From Selenomonadaceae bacterium (GTDB taxonomy: Bacteria > Bacillota > Negativicutes > Selenomonadales > Selenomonadaceae): a DNA stretch of 5,188 bases. The notes under the pieces were generated by a model. It was not told the DNA's origin. It worked only from the letters and a program-made list of their open reading frames with translations, and searched no databases. Positions 1 to 5,188 of this stretch are shown here, piece after piece (the stretch's first letter is position 1; each line of letters begins with the position of its first letter). A program made the translations under genes and the position numbers. The stretch spans positions 1 through 5,188 of the forward strand of contig JAEERZ010000170.1 of the NCBI GenBank assembly GCA_016286075.1, read 5' to 3'.

Positions 1-1
1 C

Positions 2-130
2 CGCCTTTCGACCATCCGCGACTGCGACGAGATCATCGTACTGCAAAAAGGGAGGGTAGTGCAGAGAGGCACGCATGAGAGCCTGATGGAAGAAGAAGGG
101 TACTATAAGAAGCTGATACAGAGCTATTGA
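2..130 (+). CDS. ABC transporter ATP-binding subunit, C-terminal end (partial; probably NHLM ABC1-type peptidase/permease/ATPase)
   Basis: Only the last 42 codons are present; the gene enters from the left edge and stops at TGA 128-130. The visible protein begins RLSTIRDCDEIIVL, which directly follows the H-loop histidine of ABC ATPases (the usual text is AHRLST), and continues with the typical tail in which a glycine-containing turn precedes RGTHESLM and a closing GYYKKLIQSY. This is the end of the nucleotide-binding domain of an exporter-type ABC protein, which would act at the inner membrane. The RDCDEIIVL and RGTH wording, and the NHLM ABC2-type gene on the same strand downstream, suggest the partner ABC1 subunit that carries the C39 leader peptidase. 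The peptidase and membrane domains lie outside the window, so that part is inference. It could equally be another bacteriocin or lipid exporter. Confidence 0.85.
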   Translation, partial: RLSTIRDCDEIIVLQKGRVVQRGTHESLMEEEGYYKKLIQSY

Positions 131-153
131 TTATTTCTCCTAAGCAATAATTT

Positions 154-196
154 TTCTCCTTAAAAGCAGTATCTTTTAGGAGAATGTTATTATTAT
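154..196 (+). terminator. AT-rich hairpin, possible weak terminator of the upstream ABC gene
   Basis: The arms 154-166 (TTCTCCTTAAAAG) and 173-184 (CTTTTAGGAGAA) pair along their whole length with a single bulged base and enclose the 6-nt loop CAGTAT. A U-rich but interrupted tract (TGTTATTATTAT) follows on the plus strand. The hairpin begins 24 nt after the stop of the ABC gene, which suits a terminator. The stem is AT-rich and the tract is not a clean run of T, so termination may be leaky. A second copy of the 5' arm lies at 135-143. Confidence 0.45.
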
Positions 197-204
197 ACAC
201 GGCA

Positions 205-240
205 GAAATAAAAAGAGCGGAGCGCTCACACTCCACTCTT
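205..240 (-). terminator. Rho-independent terminator of the vapBC operon
   Basis: Read on the minus strand, AAGAGTGGAG (240-231) pairs with CTCCGCTCTT (222-213) over ten consecutive positions, one of them a G-U wobble, around an 8-nt loop. It is followed at once by a T-rich run (CTTTTTATTTC reading toward 205). It starts 13 nt beyond the toxin stop codon. Position, stem and U-tract all fit an intrinsic terminator. On the plus strand the wobble becomes a C-A mismatch and no T-tract follows, so it works best for the minus strand. Confidence 0.8.
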
Positions 241-253
241 CGCAAGTTTTATC

Positions 254-667
254 TCACTCTTTGGACGACTCCTCAAATCCGACGACTTTCATTCTTTCAT
301 GCGCGAACTGCAATAATTGTTTGTCATTGGTATAGAACACATCAGCTTCGGCAACTATCGCGCTTGCAAGCTGCAACGCATCCATTTGCTTGAAAGCCGG
401 GTAATCCGCTCGAATTTTCGCCGCTGTAAAAGCGGTCTCCTCCTGAATCAAATGAATCTCAAAATCGCACTGCCTCAAAAATTGCCGGAACCGCGTCACC
501 ATATCGGTCCTGTTATGCCGCATACAACCCGTACAATATTCCATAATGGTGACGACGGATATGCCCACGACTCCTCGCCGCATGGAATCTTCCAACAAAT
601 TTCTTGCCTGCACCGAGCCGTTTTCCAGTGCATAAATGAGAATCGCCGTGTCAAAATACGATTTCAT
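254..667 (-). CDS. vapC: Type II toxin, VapC family PIN-domain ribonuclease
   Basis: A 137-residue protein, the usual size for a VapC toxin. VapC toxins are Mg2+-dependent endoribonucleases that cut tRNA or rRNA and halt growth when not held by their antitoxin. All four acidic positions of the PIN active site can be assigned: Asp6 in the N-terminal strand (YFDTAILIYALE), Glu43 (TIMEYCTG), Asp96 (KQMDALQLASA) and Asp115 (FYTNDKQL). The fold should be complete and the enzyme active. The ATG at 667-665 overlaps the end of the antitoxin gene by 17 nt, with AGGA five nt upstream and a stronger GAGGGAG ten nt upstream, so translation is probably coupled. The gene runs opposite to the flanking exporter genes and ends 13 nt before a clear terminator. 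The RNA target cannot be read from the sequence. Confidence 0.92.
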   Translation of the reverse strand: MKSYFDTAILIYALENGSVQARNLLEDSMRRGVVGISVVTIMEYCTGCMRHNRTDMVTRFRQFLRQCDFEIHLIQEETAFTAAKIRADYPAFKQMDALQLASAIVAEADVFYTNDKQLLQFAHERMKVVGFEESSKE

Positions 668-917
668 CGCGATCCTGCTCCCTCATGCTTCTGACGTATT
701 CCTCCGGCGAAAGACCGTCGCGGACATTGGCGTCCAAGGTTTCATATTCTTCCCATGCAACACGGCCTGAATAAGGATGCGGAAGCTGATATTCCCATCC
801 ATGTGCCGACGGACGCACTTCCAGACTTTGGCCATGCCGCAAACGTAACTGGTTCACAATATGCGTAGGAATCGTGACCGCGAAGCTGTTCCCCACTTTT
901 CGGACCTTTACCGACAT
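651..917 (-). CDS. vapB: Type II antitoxin, AbrB/SpoVT (MazE/VapB-like) DNA-binding protein
   Basis: An 88-residue protein. Its first ~45 residues form a swapped-hairpin AbrB/SpoVT DNA-binding domain: VRKVGNSFAVTIP, then a short helix and GQSLEV. The acidic C-terminal half (about residues 50-88, including LSPEEYVRSMREQDRDEIVF) is the likely toxin-binding tail. Antitoxins of this class bind and inhibit the PIN toxin and, alone or as a complex, repress their own promoter. The start is placed at ATG 917-915 because AAGGAG (931-926) stands 8 nt upstream. A GTG at 926-924 would add three residues, but its first base is the last base of that ribosome site, so it is unlikely to be used. The gene is first in a two-gene operon and overlaps the toxin by 17 nt. 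Base composition is less GC-rich than the exporter gene to its right, consistent with separate acquisition. Confidence 0.88.
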   Translation of the reverse strand: MSVKVRKVGNSFAVTIPTHIVNQLRLRHGQSLEVRPSAHGWEYQLPHPYSGRVAWEEYETLDANVRDGLSPEEYVRSMREQDRDEIVF

Positions 918-925
918 CTGTATCA

Positions 926-931
926 CTCCTT
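926..931 (-). promoter_or_regulatory. Ribosome binding site of vapB (decides the start)
   Basis: AAGGAG on the minus strand with an 8-nt spacer to ATG 917-915. Because the GTG at 926-924 overlaps it, this site supports the ATG start and an 88-residue antitoxin rather than a 91-residue one. Confidence 0.85.
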
Positions 932-937
932 TTTTAA

Positions 938-966
938 AATATATACCGTATACACATTTTTGTCAA
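938..966 (-). promoter_or_regulatory. vapBC promoter, housekeeping-sigma type
   Basis: On the minus strand a perfect TTGACA -35 box (966-961) is followed by exactly 17 nt and a TATATT -10 box (943-938, five of six matches to TATAAT). Transcription would start near 930-932, almost on top of the ribosome site at 931-926, giving a leader of only about 15 nt. The promoter reads directly into vapB. It occupies most of the 65-bp gap shared with the divergent exporter gene. Confidence 0.85.
942..952. promoter_or_regulatory. Candidate autoregulatory operator (palindrome)
   Basis: TATAC-C-GTATA is a perfect 5+1+5 bp inverted repeat. It lies in the promoter spacer and overlaps the first two bases of the -10 box, where a bound protein would block RNA polymerase. 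AbrB-type antitoxins commonly repress their own operon by binding such symmetrical sites, so VapB or VapBC is the natural candidate ligand. The binding itself is inferred, not seen. Confidence 0.55.
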
Positions 967-982
967 ACAAGAAGGTTTCAAG

Positions 983-3862
983 ATGACGACGACAACCGCG
1001 AAAATCGGCGAATGGATCGAACTGAACGACGGCGGGCGCACCGTGCTGGAAATCCTTTCCGGCAAGGTTGAGCTTTACGTCGTCTACAAGTCTGTCCGCC
1101 GCGTTTTCCTCTGGGAAGAGGAAGAGGGGGACTTCTTGTATGGAATTCCGGCATGGATCGACGCGCCGGAGCTTTACCTTGTCGCCATCGCCCTCGAGGA
1201 AACGACGCTGCGCCCGATACCGTTGGAGGACTTTCGGACGGTGGAACGCGCCTTGCGGGTCGACGCCCTGGAAGACGCGCTGACTTCGTTTTTCCACCGC
1301 CCTGATCGTCACCTGCTGCCTCGGGTCTGCCGTGAGATCTTGCCGGGCGAAAAAGAAACGCTGCCCGCCGGAACTCGGATTGCCGCGCCAAAGGGACGAC
1401 CGCTCGCCTGGCTGGAGCTTCCAAGAGAAGCATTGAAGCAAGACGCCTCCGTGCGATTCCTGGGGGAAAGCAACATCTTGATGCTTCCCGCCACGGAAAC
1501 CGTCGCTCTCGAAACGGCCGCGGAGGTCGCCTCGCTCTCCACGGAAGCAGTCATCGAACGCTTCGAGTTAAATATTTTCCCGCTGGCGCTCGGCGCGGAA
1601 ATCAAGCGCTTCTGCAACGCCTATCTCGACTTCTTCCATGCCGAAGAAAAGCGCGCCGGAGAGAATCTTTCGGAATTTGCCCGAACCAAGGAACTCCTGG
1701 TCTCCAATTCCTACAGCGAGCTCATGAGGAACCTGATTCCCAATCTGCCCTTTGTAAGCCGCGCCGAGGACAAGAATCAGCCGTCGGTGATTCACGCTCT
1801 GCGCGAAATCGGCGAGTATTTCGGCATTCCCCGCAGCCGCTTCCGTCTGCCCGAAGAGGCCGCACACCTGACCGATACGCGGGAAATCCTGCGGACGATC
1901 GGCAGCCGGGAGCTCCACTCCCGCGAGATCGAACTTGTCCCCGACTGGTACAAACAGGACATCGGCCCGATCTTGGTTACCAAGGACGGCAATCCTTACG
2001 CAGCGCTGCCCGCAGCGCCCGATCGCTACGAACGGATCGATCACGAAACCGGGGACCGGATCCCCATTGACGAAGCGGAAGCCGATTCCTTCGATTCCCG
2101 AGCCTTCTGTTTCACGCAAAGCATGCCGGAGGACGTGGATTCCCTTTGGAAATGGTTCAAATGGACGACGCGGCTCTGCTGGGAGCGCGACTATTGGCTG
2201 CTGCTTTTCTGCTGCTTCATCGCGGGACTGATTCCCGTCGTCACGCCTCTCGTCACCCAGACCATCTTCAGCGACATCATTCCGACCTATGACAAGAGAG
2301 CGCTGCTGCTCGTCGTGCAGGTCATGTTCGTGACCTCGATTTCCGGCGCGCTGATTTCCCTCGTGCGCAGCCTGACCGTGATGCGCCTCAAGAATCATGT
2401 GCGGGTGACGGCGGAATCCGCGCTTTGGATCAAGCTCCTGTCGCTGCCCGCCGCCTTTTTCCGCCAATACCAGATTGGCGACCTGTCGCTCCGAATGCAG
2501 GGCGTGGCCCTCCTGTCCCACCAGCTTTCCTCCACCGTCGCCAACGGCATCTTCAACGGTATCTTCTGCTTCTGGAACCTGCTCGTCATGTTCTATTACA
2601 GCCCGAAGATGGCAATCCTCTCGGTCTTCATCTGGGCCGTCTTTTTCGTACTCTCGATGATTTTCTCCTGGCGCCAGGTCGGCTTCCAGCGGGAAAAAGC
2701 CGACGCCTCGGGCCGTGTGTCAGGACAGCTCCTCCAGCTTCTCGCCGGTCTGAACAAATTCCGGCTGCGGGCTGCCGAGGAACGCGCCTTTTACCTTTGG
2801 ACCCAGCGCTTCGGCGACGAATGGAAGTGGAACCGCAAATCCCGCTGGCAGGACACCTGGATCGGCCTCATCATGTCGGCCCAGCCCATCGTCCTGAATT
2901 TCTGCATATTCTATTATGCGATGTCGCTTCTTGACGACTCCCAGACTTCCGGCATCGCTTTCATGACCACCGCCCAGTTCCTGAGCTTCAACTCCGCAAT
3001 GGGCAGCTTCGGCAGCGCCCTTTCCGGCCTCCGAAGCGGCATCGTAAGCATCTGGGGCGTCATCCCGGCGCTGGAGCGTATCCTGCCCATCTTGAAAGAA
3101 AAGAGCGAAGTCTCCGAAAGCAAGCTGCCGGCGGGCGAGCTGACCGGCGAGATCGACGCGGCAGAAGTCCGTTTCCGTTACAAACCCGACGCGCCTTTGG
3201 TCTTAAAAGATATCAACCTCTCCATCCGTCCCGGCGCTTTCGTCGCCATCGTCGGCAGCTCCGGCAGCGGCAAATCCACGCTGCTTCGCGTGCTCCTCGG
3301 TCTCGAGAAACCGGAAAGCGGCGCGGTGCTTTACGACGGCATGGATATCTCCGAGCTGGACGTCTCGTCGGTGCGCCGCCAGATCGGCGTCGTCATGCAG
3401 CACGGGCAGCTGATGGAAGGCAGCATCTTCTCGAACATCGTCGGCTCCCTGCCGCTGACCATGGACGACGCATGGGAAGTCGCGCGGCTCGTCGGCCTCG
3501 AAGCCGACATCAAGGAGCTGCCGATGGGCATGCACACCATCGTCAACGAAGGCGGCACCACCTTCTCCGGCGGACAACGGCAGCGCCTGCTGATCGCCCG
3601 CTCCCTCGTCCATCATCCGAGAATCATCGTGTTCGACGAGGCCACCAGTTCTCTCGACAACGAGACCCAGGCCATCGTGGCGAAAACGCTGGAAGCCATG
3701 CGCTCCACAAGAATCGTGGTCGCCCACCGTCTCTCCACGATAGAAAACGCCGACCGCATCCTCGTCATGGACCGCGGCGCAATCGTCGAGGACGGCACCT
3801 ACCAAGAGCTCATGGAGAAAAACGGCCTCTTCGCCGAGCTTGCGGCAAGGCAAATTGCGTAA
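983..3862 (+). CDS. NHLP/NHLM-type peptide (bacteriocin) export ABC transporter, permease/ATPase subunit (ABC2 type)
   Basis: A 959-residue ABC exporter half-transporter that probably moves a leader-bearing peptide across the inner membrane with an ABC1 partner. The soluble N-terminal region has a jelly-roll-like segment at about 8-88 (ILSGKVELYVV, then a GDFLYGIP turn) and a second at about 112-180 (LPAGTRI, FLGESNILMLPATE), both resembling cyclic-nucleotide-binding-like caps. A C39-peptidase-like region at about 265-360 (IELVPDWYKQDIGPILV) has no cysteine, so it should not cleave leaders. Six membrane segments follow at roughly 405-425, 440-461, 520-538, 544-561, 627-650 and 658-683. The ATPase domain is complete: Walker A GSSGSGKST 758-766, Q-loop Gln806, signature SGGQ 862-865, Walker B Asp885 with catalytic Glu886, and H-loop His915. 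Length and order fit the ABC2 family (TIGR03797-like, by recall). The start at ATG 983 has AAGAAGG seven nt upstream; the in-frame stop at 935-937 and lack of other ATG/GTG/TTG codons rule out a longer form. The substrate is not visible. Confidence 0.88.
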   Translation: MTTTTAKIGEWIELNDGGRTVLEILSGKVELYVVYKSVRRVFLWEEEEGDFLYGIPAWIDAPELYLVAIALEETTLRPIPLEDFRTVERALRVDALEDALTSFFHRPDRHLLPRVCREILPGEKETLPAGTRIAAPKGRPLAWLELPREALKQDASVRFLGESNILMLPATETVALETAAEVASLSTEAVIERFELNIFPLALGAEIKRFCNAYLDFFHAEEKRAGENLSEFARTKELLVSNSYSELMRNLIPNLPFVSRAEDKNQPSVIHALREIGEYFGIPRSRFRLPEEAAHLTDTREILRTIGSRELHSREIELVPDWYKQDIGPILVTKDGNPYAALPAAPDRYERIDHETGDRIPIDEAEADSFDSRAFCFTQSMPEDVDSLWKWFKWTTRLCWERDYWLLLFCCFIAGLIPVVTPLVTQTIFSDIIPTYDKRALLLVVQVMFVTSISGALISLVRSLTVMRLKNHVRVTAESALWIKLLSLPAAFFRQYQIGDLSLRMQGVALLSHQLSSTVANGIFNGIFCFWNLLVMFYYSPKMAILSVFIWAVFFVLSMIFSWRQVGFQREKADASGRVSGQLLQLLAGLNKFRLRAAEERAFYLWTQRFGDEWKWNRKSRWQDTWIGLIMSAQPIVLNFCIFYYAMSLLDDSQTSGIAFMTTAQFLSFNSAMGSFGSALSGLRSGIVSIWGVIPALERILPILKEKSEVSESKLPAGELTGEIDAAEVRFRYKPDAPLVLKDINLSIRPGAFVAIVGSSGSGKSTLLRVLLGLEKPESGAVLYDGMDISELDVSSVRRQIGVVMQHGQLMEGSIFSNIVGSLPLTMDDAWEVARLVGLEADIKELPMGMHTIVNEGGTTFSGGQRQRLLIARSLVHHPRIIVFDEATSSLDNETQAIVAKTLEAMRSTRIVVAHRLSTIENADRILVMDRGAIVEDGTYQELMEKNGLFAELAARQIA

Positions 3863-3900
3863 GAAACTGTCCAAATTTGCAAAGAGGTGGCTCAGAGCTT

Positions 3901-5188
3901 ATGGAAAAATCGTTTTCAATTCCCATCTCCCGCCGCGATTTTATGAAGCTGGCGGGACTGACGGCGGCGGGGGCGATCCTCGAGGGCGCGTCCGACCATA
4001 TGCCATTGAAAGCGGAGGCGGCCGCGCCGCCCACCCCTTCGGTGGACTTTTCCGAGTCGGAACTTCCCGTACTGTTCGACGTCGACGTCTGCGTGGTGGG
4101 CGGCGGTGCAGCCGGAACTGCGGCGGCAATCACTGCGGCGCAAAAAGGCGCGAATGTCGTGCTTGTCGAGCGCGGCGTCACGCTGGGCGGGCTTGCCACG
4201 CAAGGCTGCGTCTTTCCCTGTATGCCGACCTTTGCCGATGGCAGCGACACGCCCTACATCACGGAACTCAACCGGCGGATGGAAGCCCAGCAGGACGCCC
4301 CGATATTCCTCGGCTTCGACACCGAAACCTATTACGGCGGCGGCAGGGGACTATATATGCCGGAGCATCTAACTCTCGTCTATGACGAGATGTGCGAGGA
4401 GGCGGGCGCAGAAGTCCTTTACGACACGGCTCTCGTCGGCGCGATCACGGAAGGCGGCAAGATCGCCGCCTGCGTCGTGCAGACCGTCGAGGGACTGGCA
4501 AAGATCACGGCGCGCGTCTTTATCGACGCCACCGGCGACGCGCTGCTGTCCCGATTCGCGGGCGTTCCCGCGGAAAAAGGCTCGGAAAAGACCGGGCGAA
4601 ACCAGCCCATGAGCCTGCGGTTTGAAATGAGCGGCATTGACGTACCGAAAGTCTTTCATTTTTTCCATGATAAGATGAAGGATACTTGGATGGGCCCGAG
4701 AGCCGACCAAAAATTCTTGGAGGATGTAAAGAAGGGCCGCACGCCCTTCATGGAATTCGCCAAATGGAAGCAGACCGAGAGCGTCTTCAAGAGCGGAGTC
4801 AGCACGGGTGAGCTTACCGAAGACGATATCTTATATATCCAGGCCTTTTCCATGATGGGCAAGCCCCATACCATGTCCATGAACTGCCCGGAAATGCCGC
4901 CTTTGTCTTTCTCGTCCACGGACGCGGTTTCCCGCAGCCGGGCGGTGGCTTTCGGGCGGAAGATGACGCGCCGTCTGGCGGCATTTTTCAGGAACAATCT
5001 CCCCGGATTCGAGAAGGCGTTTATCAGCAAGGAAGCCAGCATGATAGGCGTGCGGGAGTCCTGGCGGGTTCACGGCAAATACTATTTGGACGCCCAGGAC
5101 TACCTGAAGGCGCATCATTTCCCCGACGCGGTCTGCCGCACGGCGTACCCCATCGACATTCACGACGTCAAACTGGATCTCTTTGAAA
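3901..5188 (+). CDS. FAD-dependent oxidoreductase with twin-arginine (Tat) signal, 3' end missing
   Basis: 429 residues are visible and the frame is open to the right edge. The protein starts with a Tat signal: SRRDFMK at 10-16 (Arg11-Arg12), a mild hydrophobic stretch to about residue 27, and an AEA-A cleavage-like site near 38-42. It should therefore fold with its cofactor and be exported across the inner membrane. A Rossmann FAD-binding motif follows (VVGGGAAG, glycines 67, 69 and 72) with the ribose-binding acidic residue Glu90, and the second flavin motif DATGD is at 209-213. The segments IGVRESWRVHGKY (382-394) and AYPIDIHD (415-422) match the wording of the FAD_oxidored (PF12831-like) family, by recall. 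The electron donor and substrate are unknown. The gene begins 38 nt after the exporter stop with no terminator between; AGAGGTGG (3883-3890) 10 nt upstream supports the ATG at 3901. It is probably co-transcribed with the exporter, though a functional link is unproven. Confidence 0.87.
   Translation, partial: MEKSFSIPISRRDFMKLAGLTAAGAILEGASDHMPLKAEAAAPPTPSVDFSESELPVLFDVDVCVVGGGAAGTAAAITAAQKGANVVLVERGVTLGGLATQGCVFPCMPTFADGSDTPYITELNRRMEAQQDAPIFLGFDTETYYGGGRGLYMPEHLTLVYDEMCEEAGAEVLYDTALVGAITEGGKIAACVVQTVEGLAKITARVFIDATGDALLSRFAGVPAEKGSEKTGRNQPMSLRFEMSGIDVPKVFHFFHDKMKDTWMGPRADQKFLEDVKKGRTPFMEFAKWKQTESVFKSGVSTGELTEDDILYIQAFSMMGKPHTMSMNCPEMPPLSFSSTDAVSRSRAVAFGRKMTRRLAAFFRNNLPGFEKAFISKEASMIGVRESWRVHGKYYLDAQDYLKAHHFPDAVCRTAYPIDIHDVKLDLFE

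Noticed and set aside
33..245. Minus-strand frame across the left intergenic region
   Set aside because: It covers the vapBC terminator and runs antisense to the end of the ABC gene, with no ribosome site or family resemblance.
131..253. Search for a NHLP-type precursor peptide gene
   Set aside because: No small frame with a ribosome site and a leader-like GG end was found in this gap or in 918-982 and 3863-3900. The precursor must lie outside the window.
184..393. Plus-strand reading frame beginning ATG 184 just after AGGAGA
   Set aside because: The AGGAG is only one base from the ATG, far too close for initiation, and it forms part of the hairpin stem. Most of the frame lies antisense to vapC and the protein has no recognisable features.
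194..955. TATACAC at 194-200 and 949-955 flanking vapBC, as a possible target-site duplication
   Set aside because: Seven bases in AT-rich DNA are easily shared by chance, no terminal inverted repeats or transposase are present, and the second copy falls inside the promoter spacer.
923..1441. Long minus-strand frames opposite the exporter gene (also 1568-2521 and 3203-3874)
   Set aside because: The plus strand here encodes a full-length exporter with ordered motifs. These GC-rich opposite-strand frames are shadows of its codon use and show no domains.
1..5188. CRISPR arrays, tRNA or rRNA genes, insertion sequences
   Set aside because: No regularly spaced repeats, cloverleaf-like sequences, ribosomal RNA text or transposase motifs were seen on either strand.

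Overview
The window is a 5.2 kb piece of a bacterial chromosome, fairly GC-rich in its genes with AT-rich intergenic strips. It looks like a fragment of an NHLP/NHLM-type peptide (RiPP/bacteriocin) export locus, split by a small toxin-antitoxin module. The organism cannot be fixed from sequence alone. Strong AAGGAG-type ribosome sites, a consensus sigma-A type promoter, an NHLM-type exporter and a Tat-exported flavoprotein together would suit an anaerobic member of the Negativicutes (Selenomonas-like). That placement is a tentative inference.

Layout: (1) 1-130, plus strand, is the last 42 codons of an ABC transporter ATPase. Its tail wording and position suit the C39-peptidase-containing NHLM subunit (ABC1 type). 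(2) 131-253 is intergenic. It holds an AT-rich hairpin with two competing 5' arms and a clean minus-strand intrinsic terminator. (3) 254-917, minus strand, is a complete vapBC-type module: an AbrB/SpoVT-fold antitoxin overlapping a PIN-domain toxin by 17 nt, with a near-consensus promoter and a palindromic candidate operator. (4) 983-3862, plus strand, is a 959-residue NHLM ABC2-type permease/ATPase. It has a long soluble N-terminal region, six membrane segments and an intact nucleotide-binding domain. (5) 3901-5188, plus strand, is an FAD-dependent oxidoreductase of the PF12831-like type with a twin-arginine signal. It runs off the right edge and lies 38 nt downstream of the exporter gene, so it is probably in the same transcript.

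How they fit: the two ABC genes flanking the toxin-antitoxin module are probably the two ATPase subunits of one exporter. ABC1 would trim the leader and export the peptide, and ABC2 would be its partner without peptidase activity. The vapBC module is oriented against this operon and sits between the two subunits, with its own promoter and terminator, so it looks like an insertion. The Tat flavoprotein acts outside the cytoplasm, so it is not an obvious cytoplasmic maturation enzyme for the exported peptide. No precursor (leader) peptide gene and no HlyD-type adaptor are visible in the window.
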